Shown in pieces: positions 7,758-16,022 of a stretch of 37,107 nucleotides of DNA. Under the pieces are notes generated by a model that searched no databases, had not been told where the DNA came from, and was given only the letters and a program-made list of their open reading frames with translations. The stretch is from an uncultured Reyranella sp. (GTDB lineage: Bacteria > Pseudomonadota > Alphaproteobacteria > Reyranellales > Reyranellaceae), in contig NZ_CAMFKM010000030.1 of NCBI RefSeq assembly GCF_945957355.1, positions 1 through 37,107 of the forward strand, given 5' to 3'. The stretch's first letter is position 1; the number at the start of each line of letters is the position of its first letter. A program made the position numbers and the translations under genes.

Positions 7758-8570
7758 GTGAAGCAGAACATCGTGGTCGCGACGCATCACAAGACCGGGA
7801 CCGTCTGGATGTCCACAGTGTTCAAGGCGATCGCTCGAAGACTGGACGTCAACTACGTTGACTTCTGGTCGCACTATGGACGGCTGGATCGCGTTCTGAA
7901 GACGCCCTTCATTCTTCTGAATCACAACTCGATGTTTTTACGGCACGCGAACGCGCTTCGGGGGGAAGACGTCCGGATCCTTCATGTCATTCGCGACCCG
8001 CGTGACGTGCTCATCTCGGCCATGCACTACCATAAGAAGGCCGGCGAACCCTGGCTTCATGAAAGGGTATCGGGCAGCAAGGATGCCCCGTACCAGCAAC
8101 GGCTCAATTCGCTCGCCACACTTCACGAGCAATATATGTTCGAGTTGGAGAACGCGACCGGCAACACAATCGAAGCCATGCTCGACTGGCAGTATGACAG
8201 GCCGAACTGCCTGGAGGTCCGCTACGAAGACCTGTGGGCCGACCGATCTCTGTCTCTCTGGTCGGACATTGCATCGTTCCTGGGATTTGAAGGTTCCGAA
8301 CTGGAGGTGTGCCGACAGTGCTTCTGGGAGCACAGCCTGTTCGGCAAGGCTTCGAGGGCCAACCGGCGTCATGCTCGTTCCGGAGAGGTGGCGCAGTGGA
8401 AGCGCGAGTTCACGCCGGAACTGGCGCATGATTTCCTCTACCGTTTTCCTGACGCCTTGCAGACGCTTGGGTACGAGAGCGACGATCAGTGGGTAGAGAG
8501 CCTGACCGGATCTTCGAAGCCCCAGGCGCAAGCCTGTACGGAGACCCGGGATTCCAGCTTGGGCGACTAG
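7758..8570 (+). CDS. Sulfotransferase domain protein
   Basis: 270 aa PAPS-dependent sulfotransferase, transferring sulfate to a hydroxyl or amine acceptor. The 5'-phosphosulfate loop THHKTGTVWM lies at residues 9-18 and the 3'-phosphate block VIRDPRDVLISAMHYHKK at about 79-96. VRYEDLWADR follows near 155. GTG at 7758 is chosen as start because GGAG lies 6 nt upstream and the PAPS loop then falls at the usual distance from the N-terminus; the open frame extends upstream into the preceding gene. Acceptor unknown. Its stop lies 40 bp before the terminator that once followed tRNA-Ala. Confidence 0.85.
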   Translation: MKQNIVVATHHKTGTVWMSTVFKAIARRLDVNYVDFWSHYGRLDRVLKTPFILLNHNSMFLRHANALRGEDVRILHVIRDPRDVLISAMHYHKKAGEPWLHERVSGSKDAPYQQRLNSLATLHEQYMFELENATGNTIEAMLDWQYDRPNCLEVRYEDLWADRSLSLWSDIASFLGFEGSELEVCRQCFWEHSLFGKASRANRRHARSGEVAQWKREFTPELAHDFLYRFPDALQTLGYESDDQWVESLTGSSKPQAQACTETRDSSLGD

Positions 8571-8606
8571 ACCGGGGTTGGGCTTCAAGCCTGCGGCGAT
8601 CCAAAA

Positions 8607-8642
8607 ACAAAGGGCCCAGCCGTTTCCGGCTAGGCCCTTGTC
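8607..8642. terminator. Bidirectional terminator, ancestral tRNA-Ala terminator displaced by the island
   Basis: AAGGGCC (8610-8616) pairs with GGCCCTT (8633-8639) and AGCCG (8618-8622) with CGGCT (8627-8631), separated by one C-A mismatch, around a TTTC loop. Read leftward it is followed by TGTTTTTGG; read rightward by GTCTTATTT. Its position 7 nt outside the left copy of the tRNA 3' end indicates it terminated tRNA-Ala before insertion. It can now end the sulfotransferase transcript. Confidence 0.75.
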
Positions 8643-8646
8643 TTAT

Positions 8647-8696
8647 TTGGTGGAGCCAAACGGGATCGAACCGTTGACCTCTACAATGCCATTGTA
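8647..8696. repeat. Left attachment site, orphan 3' half of tRNA-Ala
   Basis: Fifty bases identical to 21781-21830, spanning the anticodon stem-loop, variable loop, T-arm, acceptor 3' strand and CCA of tRNA-Ala. Identity stops at 8697. The fragment lacks the tRNA 5' half and cannot make a tRNA. It marks the island-chromosome junction on the integrase side. Confidence 0.93.
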
Positions 8697-8716
8697 ATTT
8701 TGCCGGATTTTCCCGA

Positions 8717-8844
8717 GTGTCCCCGCGCTTTCCCGGCGTAGATGATCCCAGTAAAATCCTTGTGTTTTGGCCTTTTCCGGCTTGTAGTGGTAAACAGCGG
8801 AAATGGCGGGCAATTTCCGCCGTGTGTGTCCCCGGTGTGTCCCC
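8717..8844 (+). repeat. GTGTCCCC motifs at left island end (putative integrase arm sites)
   Basis: GTGTCCCC occurs at 8717-8724, 8826-8833 and 8837-8844. The last two are spaced 11 bp start to start, one helical turn. The same pair with the same spacing occurs at the right end. The region precedes the chosen integrase start, so it is noncoding. I infer arm-type binding sites for the integrase. Confidence 0.55.
8797..8820. promoter_or_regulatory. Inverted repeat upstream of integrase
   Basis: GCGGAAAT (8797-8804) and ATTTCCGC (8813-8820) form a perfect 8-bp inverted repeat with an 8-bp spacer, about 65 bp before the integrase TTG start and next to the arm-like motifs. It could be an operator or accessory-factor site for the integrase. 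No T-tract follows, so a terminator is unlikely. Confidence 0.4.
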
Positions 8845-8884
8845 GGCCAAATGGGTCATCGGGGCGACTCTTGCGGAGGCTGCC

Positions 8885-10147
8885 TTGCCCAAGCTCACGA
8901 AGCGATTTGTGGACTCGCTGAAGCCCGTCACAGCCGACACGCTCTATCGGGATAGTGACCTCAAGGGCTTCGGATTGAGGGCCAAGCCGACGGGCGTTTT
9001 GACCTGGGTCGTCCAGTACCGGAACAAGGCCGGCAGGACGCGAAAGCTGGCCTTGGGCAAGGTGGGAGTGCTGACCCCGGAGGAGGCCCGCCAGCAGGCC
9101 CGTAACGCCTTGGCGGAGGCTTCCAAGGGCGAGGATCCATCGGCGGACCGCCACGCTGAGCGGGCGGACCTGACCATCGCCCAGCTGGTCGAGCGGTATC
9201 TGGCGGACGGCCCGGCCGACAAGCCGGCCAAGAAGGCGTCCAGCTGGGAAATCGACGCCAGCAACCTCCGCCGGCATGTGGTGCCCATCCTGGGCAGCAA
9301 GTCCCTGTCATCGGTGACGACGGCCGACGTGCAGCGGTTTCAGCGGGCCGTGACGGACGGCAAGACCAAGGCGGAGGGCAAGGGCGCCCGGAAGCGGGGG
9401 CGGGTGCGTGTCCGGGGCGGGTCCGGGACCGCATGGCGGGCGACGGTGGTCTTGGCCGGCATGTTGGCCTGGGCAGTGGGGCGGGGGATGCGGGCCGACA
9501 ACCCGGCCAAGGGCGTGCGCCTCAACAAGCTGACCAAGCGCGAGCGGTTTCTGTCCGGGGAGGAATTGGCGAGGCTGGGCGAGGCGATGGCCACGCTGGA
9601 GCGGCAGGGCGCCAATCGCAGCAGCTTGGCCATCGTCCGCCTGCTGATCCTGACCGGGGCGCGGAGGACGGAAATTGCCTCGCTCCGCTGGGATTACGTC
9701 GACTTCGAACGCGGGGCGCTGCGACTCCCAGATTCCAAGACCGGGGCGAAGATCATCCCGCTCGGGGCGCCTGCGCTGGACGTGCTGGCCAAGTTACCGC
9801 GCTCCGCCGCTTCGACCTGGGTTTTTCCGGCCAGCAGAGGGAAGGGCTATCACCTGGGCGTGACGGCGATCTGGCGCAAGCTCGTCAAGCTGGCCGGGCT
9901 GCAAGGCGTGCGGATACACGATCTTCGCCACGGCTTCGCCAGCTTCGCGGTCGCGGACGGCGACTCGCTCTATCTGGTGGGCAAGGTGCTGGGTCATACC
10001 CAAGCGTCGACGACCCAACGTTATGCCCATCTGCAGCTTGATCCGGTGCGGGCCGTGGCGGATCGGACCTCGCGGCGACTGGCGGGCGCGCTTGCTGGTG
10101 GCGGGGACGCGGAGAATGTCGTTAAATTGCGTGGAGATCGCCCGTGA
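8885..10147 (+). CDS. int: Tyrosine integrase of the island
   Basis: 420 aa site-specific recombinase that would integrate and excise the island at tRNA-Ala. The N-terminus (PKLTKRFVDSLKP ... DSDLKGFGLRAKPTG) is the DUF4102-type arm-binding domain. A core-binding SAM-like region follows. The C-terminal catalytic domain has LTGARRTEIASLRW (Arg), HDLRHGFASFA (His-x-x-Arg) and GHTQASTTQRYAHL (His and nucleophile Tyr). I place the start at TTG 8885, with GCGGAGG 5 nt upstream; this gives the usual 'PKLTK' N-terminus. The open frame continues upstream to 8717, but that stretch carries repeat motifs rather than protein-like sequence. It lies 188 bp from attL and points into the island. Confidence 0.93.
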   Translation: MPKLTKRFVDSLKPVTADTLYRDSDLKGFGLRAKPTGVLTWVVQYRNKAGRTRKLALGKVGVLTPEEARQQARNALAEASKGEDPSADRHAERADLTIAQLVERYLADGPADKPAKKASSWEIDASNLRRHVVPILGSKSLSSVTTADVQRFQRAVTDGKTKAEGKGARKRGRVRVRGGSGTAWRATVVLAGMLAWAVGRGMRADNPAKGVRLNKLTKRERFLSGEELARLGEAMATLERQGANRSSLAIVRLLILTGARRTEIASLRWDYVDFERGALRLPDSKTGAKIIPLGAPALDVLAKLPRSAASTWVFPASRGKGYHLGVTAIWRKLVKLAGLQGVRIHDLRHGFASFAVADGDSLYLVGKVLGHTQASTTQRYAHLQLDPVRAVADRTSRRLAGALAGGGDAENVVKLRGDRP

Positions 10148-10206
10148 GTGCCTATGCTACGGCACGACCACAGCGGACCGAAATCCGGAAAGTCTCTAAG
10201 TCGTTG

Positions 10207-10227
10207 AAAAATATGACAAATATTTTT
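10207..10227. promoter_or_regulatory. A/T inverted repeat downstream of integrase
   Basis: AAAAATAT (10207-10214) and ATATTTTT (10220-10227) form a perfect 8-bp inverted repeat with a 5-bp spacer in an A/T-rich pocket. It lies 60 bp after the integrase stop. It may be a weak terminator for int, or an operator/promoter element for the following small genes (CATAAT at 10230-10235). Confidence 0.35.
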
Positions 10228-10309
10228 TCCATAATGCATGTTATGCGATAACCGAGGCCGCTCGATTTGTGTTCTTGCCAGCTTGCACGGGCGCGGTGAT
10301 AGGTTCGCA

Positions 10310-10501
10310 ATGCGTAGCCCGATAGACCCCGGACAAAGGCGCCGCCGCCGCGCCGACGTTAGCCCGATCTCCGGCAAGGTTATGCTCCGGCCGGCGGGAC
10401 AGTCGCACAAACCGACCAAGGAAGCGAACGCGGCGACGGAAGCAAGGCTGGCAGCCATCCTTGAGGCCCTTCCAATCGAATCGGCAGAGAAGGACGACTA
10501 G
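10310..10501 (+). CDS. Small hypothetical protein
   Basis: 63 aa from ATG 10310. It has a basic N-terminal run (GQRRRRRADVSP) and a helical C-terminal part (EARLAAILEAL). Not recognised. The A/T-rich promoter-like pocket at 10200-10250 lies upstream. Shine-Dalgarno is weak, so coding is tentative. Confidence 0.35.
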   Translation: MRSPIDPGQRRRRRADVSPISGKVMLRPAGQSHKPTKEANAATEARLAAILEALPIESAEKDD

Positions 10502-10646
10502 CAAGCCTATCGCCCTGCCGTGAAAAACGGGCAGCGGAGACAATCGCGATAGGTGCGGGCGATTGGTAAGCTGGTCGCTGGCGCGGCTAGGTCTGGCCGC
10601 CGAACGTCCCAACCGCACGGGATCGCCGCGCCACCCCTCCTTGCGG

Positions 10647-11402
10647 ATGCACGATGCGGGTGTGCCGGTGAAGATCTTCACAATCGACGAAGCCTCTGAG
10701 CTGTTTGGATTTCCGGACACGGCCGAGCCCAAAGGCAAGACTGCCTATACGTTGTTGGATACCGGAAACTTCGGATTCATTTCGAGCGATGAAAGCGACG
10801 AGTGGATCGCTACCGGTCGATGGGAGCTTGCGGAGGAGTTCATTTTCGCCGCGATCAAGAGCGGCAAGCTCAGATTGATCGGCCGCCTGGCATCCGGGCG
10901 CAACCGCGTAGGCGGAGTAGTCGAGTCCGTTGAGCTTTCGTTGATCGCCCCCGGCGTCGTTCGCGAAAGGGTCATCGACCGATGGGACGGCGAATTGGTC
11001 CTGGTGAGCAATCACGACGAGGCAGATGACGAGGGTGAAAAGGAATTTGTCGACCTCCATATATTCGAAGAGGACTTGCTGAAACTTGCAGGGGATCTTT
11101 TTGACTACCGTAGCGACGCCAGAGGCGACGCCGCGACCAGCGTAGATCATTCCACGTATGGGCCGCCGAAACTCGTCCATCCTGCAACACCAACTGTCGG
11201 CGCGGAAACGGAGTGCGCCCAGTGGTTCCGGGGCGAGGTGCCTGAGGTTCCGGAGAAGGGACCTGGAAAGCATGCGATGTGGGACGAAGCCCGAAAGAAA
11301 TTCGGCGGCAGGCTGTCCTATCGGGCGTTCTCTCGCGTCTGGGATCAACTCGCGCCGCCGGAGTGGAAACAAGCCGGCCGGAAGCCGGGACGCCGCAATT
11401 AG
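10647..11402 (+). CDS. Hypothetical island protein
   Basis: 251 aa from ATG 10647; the frame is open further upstream to 10563, but that extension looks non-protein-like. The first 150 residues are acidic and mixed (KIFTIDEASELFGF, DEWIATGRWELAEEFIFAAIKSGKL). The C-terminal 50 residues (AMWDEARKKFGGRLSYRAFSRVWDQL) resemble a short helical tail found in many island and prophage proteins that often ends in a basic patch (GRKPGRRN). I cannot name a family. It lies between the integrase and an AlpA-like gene. Confidence 0.65.
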   Translation: MHDAGVPVKIFTIDEASELFGFPDTAEPKGKTAYTLLDTGNFGFISSDESDEWIATGRWELAEEFIFAAIKSGKLRLIGRLASGRNRVGGVVESVELSLIAPGVVRERVIDRWDGELVLVSNHDEADDEGEKEFVDLHIFEEDLLKLAGDLFDYRSDARGDAATSVDHSTYGPPKLVHPATPTVGAETECAQWFRGEVPEVPEKGPGKHAMWDEARKKFGGRLSYRAFSRVWDQLAPPEWKQAGRKPGRRN

Positions 11403-11526
11403 CGGTTCGATTGTTTCTGCATGAATCGAATCGGCAGCTGAATCGCGTCGACTATTTTGTGGCTCTGCTCTTCGTCATTTTGCTCCCGCGTGCCGGCGCT
11501 GTCCGGCTTATTCGCGAGCAAGAGCA

Positions 11527-11754
11527 ATGCAGAAAGAAATTGAGCGGCGCCTGACCCGGACCGAGGCTGCGGCGTTCCTGACTGAGCGCGGCTACCGCGT
11601 CGCCTATGCCACCCTGAACAAGTACGCGACGGTCGGCGGTGGCCCTGTGTTCGAATCCTTCGGGCGCCGGCCGCTCTACAAGCCCACCGATCTCCTGGCT
11701 TGGGTAGCCAGCAAGACGACGCCACCGAGGCGGCACACGTCCGAACAGGTCTAG
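11527..11754 (+). CDS. AlpA/excisionase-like helix-turn-helix protein
   Basis: 75 aa. ERRLTRTEAAAFLTERGYRVAYATLNKYATVGGGPVFESFGRRPLYKPTDLLAWVAS is the layout of small MerR/AlpA-type DNA-binding domains: an HTH, a short wing with a 'GGGP' turn, then 'xYxxxDLLAW'. Such proteins act as recombination directionality factors or promote integrase expression in islands. Here it lies 1.4 kb downstream of the integrase. The Shine-Dalgarno is weak. Confidence 0.7.
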   Translation: MQKEIERRLTRTEAAAFLTERGYRVAYATLNKYATVGGGPVFESFGRRPLYKPTDLLAWVASKTTPPRRHTSEQV

Positions 11755-11833
11755 GAGCAGCTGGGCAAGGTGGCCTGCCAGACACGGACTTTGCGAGCGC
11801 GAGCCGGTGCGGCGGGCTTGGGGATGGTGGTCA

Positions 11834-12376
11834 ATGGCATATAGAGCGCGAAGGGGGCGGAAGGGCGTCCGGGAGAAGGGCGAGCAATACGCCCCCCTTT
11901 CCTACCCGATGCTGCATAGCCCGGCGTGGCGTTCTCTACGGGGATCCTCCACCAAGGTGTTTCTCGAATTGCGCACTCGCTTTCATGGCCACAACAACGG
12001 GAAGCTGATCCTCAGTGTCGAGGAAGCGGCACGGCTGCTCAACATGGGCAAGGCAACCGTACTCGCGGCGCTTGGCGAGCTAGTCGAAAAAGGGTTCATC
12101 GTCTGTACGCGCAAAGGGCAGTGGTATGGCCGGCTGGCCTCGACCTGGGCGGTGACCGACAAGGGTGTCGACGGAAACCCGCCAACAAATGCCTGGAAGC
12201 AGTGGAAGCGCGATACGGTTCTGAAACCGAACCGAAAAATAAAACGCGGTTCCCGTACCGAACCGTCACACTGCGCGACGGATCGGTTTCAGGACCGAGC
12301 GCCCTTGTATGGTTCGGCTGCGGAACCCGTCGGGAGCCTTGTCGCCCGCGGCATCGGTTCTGATGCCGACCGCTAA
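11834..12376 (+). CDS. Winged-helix DNA-binding protein, replication- or partition-regulator-like
   Basis: 180 aa from ATG 11834; the frame is open from 11807 but GGATGG lies 5 nt before 11834. The N-terminus is basic (YRARRGRKGVREKG). A winged helix follows: LSVEEAARLLNMGKATVLAALGELVEKGFIVCTRKG (about residues 60-95). The C-terminal third is low in structure, with many Arg/Ser/Pro. It is probably a regulator of the island. No partner such as repA or parA is seen. Confidence 0.6.
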   Translation: MAYRARRGRKGVREKGEQYAPLSYPMLHSPAWRSLRGSSTKVFLELRTRFHGHNNGKLILSVEEAARLLNMGKATVLAALGELVEKGFIVCTRKGQWYGRLASTWAVTDKGVDGNPPTNAWKQWKRDTVLKPNRKIKRGSRTEPSHCATDRFQDRAPLYGSAAEPVGSLVARGIGSDADR

Positions 12377-12641
12377 TATAACCACTGGGTATGGGGGAAC
12401 TTGAGAGGATCTGTAGGTGAGCGAGAGCGCGGCGCGGGGCCTGCCCCAAAGCCAAGCGTCGCGCGCTCGCGATGTCGTGTTCCCTCCCGGAAAAGGTCAT
12501 GCAGCTTGGCTGCCTGGGTCGGGACGAAAGCTTTCCCTGAAAATGGAAAAGAACAGCACGTTAGCCCCATCTTTAGGGATATTGGAAGTCCGCGATGGAG
12601 CAAGGTTGTGCCGGTTAGCCTAATGATTTCGGGATAATCCA
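12377..12641. other. 265-bp gap; no convincing gene
   Basis: Short open frames at 12401-12637 and 12417-12623 overlap here, but their translations are unrecognisable and out of phase with each other. The segment is locally less GC-rich near 12540-12630. It probably holds the promoter for the following unit (paralogues plus hsd genes). I see no defined -35/-10. Confidence 0.3.
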
Positions 12642-13271
12642 ATGGGCGGCATTGGTAGCGGTAATCGATGGCGCCACGGTGCCAGATCATCGACCGATGA
12701 TCTCCACGGCCTCGATATCCGGCGCCTTGCGGCCAAGGGCGCCCTGCGGCCCGGCTTTGTCGGGAGCTGGCAGTGGCTGCGACGAGACAAAGTGGTCGCT
12801 TCGATCGGCCTTCGGACCGAGTCGGACAGGCTGATCCTGACGTACCAGCATAGCAGCCAGGGCGGCGACTGGGAGGATGAACGCTACTCTGTAGGCCTTA
12901 GCTGGACCCGCTGCCATTTGGGCGGCCACCGGCCGTGGTTCATGTGCCCGGCGTCGGGTTGCGGGCGTCGTGTGGCCGTTCTCTACGGCGGCCGGATCTT
13001 CGCCTGCCGCTACTGCCATCGTTTGGCCTACGCCAGTACCCGCGAAAGTCCTGGTGATCGGGCTGCACGGAAGGCGGACAGGATTCGGCTGCGGCTTGGC
13101 TGGGAGCCCGGGTTCCTCAACGGGGACGGCTGGAAGCCGAAGTGGATGCGCTGGCGGACTTTCGCGCGCCTGAAACAGGAGCACGACCAATTGGTGGGTC
13201 GATCCTGCGCCGAAATCGCCCACAAACTCAGGCTGATTGGTGAGGAGCCGCCATCCCAGAAAATTGAATGA
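12642..13271 (+). CDS. Hypothetical zinc-ribbon-like protein, MGG-SG family, paralogue 1
   Basis: 209 aa. It begins MGGIGSGNRWRHG, a recurring N-terminus in a family I know only as hypothetical proteins in proteobacterial islands. The centre has FMCPASGCGRRVAVLY followed by FACRYCHRLAYAS: a CxxxxC and a CxxC consistent with one zinc ribbon (about residues 107-133). The C-terminal part has a basic helical segment and KPKWMRWRTFARL. ATG with GGGA 7 nt upstream. It is followed after 57 bp by a related gene whose cysteines are lost, then hsdM, all on one strand. Function unknown; nucleic-acid binding is plausible. Confidence 0.7.
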   Translation: MGGIGSGNRWRHGARSSTDDLHGLDIRRLAAKGALRPGFVGSWQWLRRDKVVASIGLRTESDRLILTYQHSSQGGDWEDERYSVGLSWTRCHLGGHRPWFMCPASGCGRRVAVLYGGRIFACRYCHRLAYASTRESPGDRAARKADRIRLRLGWEPGFLNGDGWKPKWMRWRTFARLKQEHDQLVGRSCAEIAHKLRLIGEEPPSQKIE

Positions 13272-13328
13272 TTTCAATGAGGCATGCTAAGTTACCCACC
13301 AAATTTAGGAAAAACAGCGAGGGAGCTT

Positions 13329-13952
13329 TTGGGCGGTTCTCGATCGGGCCGGGTGGGCGGTAATCCTGCTTCGGAGGCATGTGCTTCCATCGTGCTGAGC
13401 ACCACCAATCTGCTGCGCGCGGGCCTGCGCAGCGGCATCAAGGGGACGTTGCGGTGGCGATTGTGGGTCGACGCCAAACCCTTTCCAATCGTCTTCCAGA
13501 TCGATACGACCCAAGAGTACGGCGCCTTTTTCGAGTTGGTACATCGCCCCCGGAACGGAGACCGGACCATCCATCGCTACAAGGTTCGGCTGCTCAGGAC
13601 GCCGCAGCCGCTCGGCGGCAGCCGTTGGTGGTTCGAGTGCCCCCATAGTTTCCGAAAGACGATGAAGTTGTATCTGCCGCTGGGCGGGTCCCGCTTCTAC
13701 AGCCGTCAGGCTTACCAGCTGGGCTACGCTTCGCAGCGGGAGGATGCGATGGGACGGGCTCAGCGTCAGGCGATGAAGGTGTTCCGCAGGCTTGAAGGCG
13801 AGGGAAACTGGCGCGATGGGCCGCCGCCCAAACCCAAGTGGATGCGCTGGCGGACCTACGATCGGCTCGCAGACAGGTTCGACTACTACAATGCCCGCTT
13901 TGACGGGGTATGGCTGGACAGCGTCGCCGGACTACTCGCAAAGAAGAGTTGA
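13329..13952 (+). CDS. Hypothetical protein, paralogue 2, zinc-ribbon cysteines lost
   Basis: 207 aa from TTG 13329. I chose this start because GAGGGAG lies just upstream and the product then begins M-GGSRSGRVGG, matching the MGG-SG start of paralogue 1; the ATG at 13284 has GAGG only 1 nt away. The two proteins share the RWWFECP / RPWFMCP position, the (Q)LGYAS / RLAYAS motif, and KPKWMRWRT. Only one of the four cysteines (CP) remains here, so zinc binding is probably gone. It ends 45 bp before hsdM. A heteromeric pair is possible. Confidence 0.65.
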   Translation: MGGSRSGRVGGNPASEACASIVLSTTNLLRAGLRSGIKGTLRWRLWVDAKPFPIVFQIDTTQEYGAFFELVHRPRNGDRTIHRYKVRLLRTPQPLGGSRWWFECPHSFRKTMKLYLPLGGSRFYSRQAYQLGYASQREDAMGRAQRQAMKVFRRLEGEGNWRDGPPPKPKWMRWRTYDRLADRFDYYNARFDGVWLDSVAGLLAKKS

Positions 13953-13997
13953 GGGTTGCCGCTGACGGCGCTGGCAGAATGGCTGTGTGTTGGGGGA

Positions 13998-16022
13998 ATG
14001 ACGGTGGCAAGAGCAGAAATTCAGTCTCTGAGCGGATTCGTTTGGTCGATCGCCGAAATATTGCGAGGGGACTTCAAGCAATCAGAGTACGGCAAGGTCA
14101 TCTTGCCGTTTGTGGTGTTGCGTCGACTAGATTGCATCCTGGAATCGTCGAAGGGCGCCGTGCTGACGGCCGCGAAGGACCTGCCCAAAGGTGTCGATGA
14201 TGCAACTCGAGACATGATCCTGTTCGGTGCCGTTGGCGGCAACGTGAAGGTCTACAATCTGTCGAAGCTGACCTTCGCCAGCCTCAAGGGCCAGGACCCC
14301 GCGCAATTGCATGACAACCTGGTCAGTTACATCAGCAAGTTCTCGGCCAACGTCCGCGACATCGTCCTCGATAAGTTCCTCTTCACCGATCAGCTCAAGC
14401 GTTTGAAGGAGGCCGGCATCCTCTGGAACGTCTTCGAGCGCTTCACCGAGATCGACCTGCATCCAGACAAGGTCAGCAGCGTCGACATGGGCTACCTGTT
14501 CGAGGATCTGATCCGCCGCTTCTCGGAAATCTCCAACGAGACGGCCGGCGAGCATTTCACCCCGCGCGAGGTGATCCGCCTCATTGTCGAGCTGCTGATC
14601 GCTAACGACGACACTAAGCTGACCGGCAAGGGCATCATCCGGCAGGTCTACGACCCTGCCTGCGGCACCGGCGGCATGCTGGCGTTAACCGAGGAGGCGC
14701 TGAAGGAGTTCAACCCCTCGATTCGCGTCGAGCTGTTCGGGCAGGAGCTAAATGGCGAGTCCTTCGGCATCTGCAAGTCGGACATGCTGGTAACCGGCCA
14801 CGACCCTGAACAGATCGCCTTCGGCAACACTCTGACGAACGACGCCCACAAGAGCAGGACCTTCCACTACATGCTGTCCAACCCGCCGTATGGTGTGGAC
14901 TGGAAGAAGTATCAGGAGGCGATCCGGGATGAGGCCGAGACGCTGGGCATCGATGGTCGCTTTGGCGCCGGGTTGCCCCGAATCTCCGACGGGCAACTCC
15001 TGTTCCTGCAGCATATGATTTCCAAGATGCGCGACGACGAGGCTGGCTCACGTATCGGCATCGTCATGAACGGCTCGCCCTTGTTCAGCGGTGGGGCGGG
15101 CTCGGGCGAGAGTGAAATCCGCCGCTGGATGCTGGAGAGCGACTGGGTCGAGGCTATCGTCGCCCTCCCGACCGACTTGTTCTACAACACCGGCATCCAG
15201 ACCTATGTGTGGCTCCTGACAAACCGTAAGCCCATGCCTCGGCGCGGTAAGGTTCAACTGATCGACGCCAGCGCCGGGCGTTTCTGGAAATCCATGCGCA
15301 AGTCGCTGGGTTCCAAGAGGCGGGAAGTTCCCGAAGAAGCGCGGAAGGAGATCGTTCGCATCTATGCCGAAATGTTGAACGGCGACGCTGAGTATGGCGA
15401 GTTTTCCAAGATTTTCGACACCACTGACTTTGGTTATCGGGAAATCCGCGTTGAGCGGCCCTTGCGGTTGAACTTTCGAGCGAGCCAAGAGCGAATCGCT
15501 CGGCTGCGGGATGAGAAGGCGTTCAGAAAGCTGCCCGAAGACGAACGCCAATTGATCGAGGTTGTCCTTCTCGGCATGGGGCACAGGCTGTTCCGCGAGC
15601 GTGATGCCTTCGAAAAGGAGCTGACCAAGGCGCTTAAGGCCGGTGGTGCGAAGACCGCCCCGGCGGTTCGCAAGGCCATTCTATCGGCCCTGGCCGAGCG
15701 GGACGAGGAGGCCGGCATCTGCGCCGACGCAGCCGGCAGGCCCGAACCCGACCCAGAACTGCGTGACCATGAGCTGGTGCCGTTGAAGGAGGACTGGCGG
15801 GGCTTTGTAGCGCGTGAGGTGACGCCCTTCGTGTCTGATGCTTGGGTGGACGAGAACTACCGTGACGCGCGCGACGGCGAGGTGGGGCGCGTTGGTTACG
15901 AGATTAACTTCAACCGCTATTTCTACCGCTACGTCCCGCCTCGCCCGCTGAAGGAGATCGACGCCGAGTTGAAGGCGCTGGAGGCTTCGATCGTCGGGCT
16001 CCTGAAGGAGGTGACGGCGTGA
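13998..16022 (+). CDS. hsdM: Type I restriction-modification system, DNA methyltransferase subunit M
   Basis: 674 aa N6-adenine methyltransferase; with HsdS it methylates, with HsdS and HsdR it forms the restriction complex. The N-terminal HsdM_N domain starts IQSLSGFVWSIAEILRGDFKQ. The AdoMet motif DPACGTGGML is about residue 218 and the catalytic NPPY (SNPPYGVDW) about 294. The C-terminal third is long and helical. ATG 13998 could be replaced by GTG 14004, which has GGGGGA at better spacing. The frame is open to 13956. It overlaps hsdS by 4 bp (GTGA). Confidence 0.95.
   Translation: MTVARAEIQSLSGFVWSIAEILRGDFKQSEYGKVILPFVVLRRLDCILESSKGAVLTAAKDLPKGVDDATRDMILFGAVGGNVKVYNLSKLTFASLKGQDPAQLHDNLVSYISKFSANVRDIVLDKFLFTDQLKRLKEAGILWNVFERFTEIDLHPDKVSSVDMGYLFEDLIRRFSEISNETAGEHFTPREVIRLIVELLIANDDTKLTGKGIIRQVYDPACGTGGMLALTEEALKEFNPSIRVELFGQELNGESFGICKSDMLVTGHDPEQIAFGNTLTNDAHKSRTFHYMLSNPPYGVDWKKYQEAIRDEAETLGIDGRFGAGLPRISDGQLLFLQHMISKMRDDEAGSRIGIVMNGSPLFSGGAGSGESEIRRWMLESDWVEAIVALPTDLFYNTGIQTYVWLLTNRKPMPRRGKVQLIDASAGRFWKSMRKSLGSKRREVPEEARKEIVRIYAEMLNGDAEYGEFSKIFDTTDFGYREIRVERPLRLNFRASQERIARLRDEKAFRKLPEDERQLIEVVLLGMGHRLFRERDAFEKELTKALKAGGAKTAPAVRKAILSALAERDEEAGICADAAGRPEPDPELRDHELVPLKEDWRGFVAREVTPFVSDAWVDENYRDARDGEVGRVGYEINFNRYFYRYVPPRPLKEIDAELKALEASIVGLLKEVTA

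Noticed and set aside
12401..12637. Two overlapping small plus-strand frames in the gap before paralogue 1
   Set aside because: Neither has a recognisable sequence or a well-placed ribosome-binding site; kept only as a gap note.
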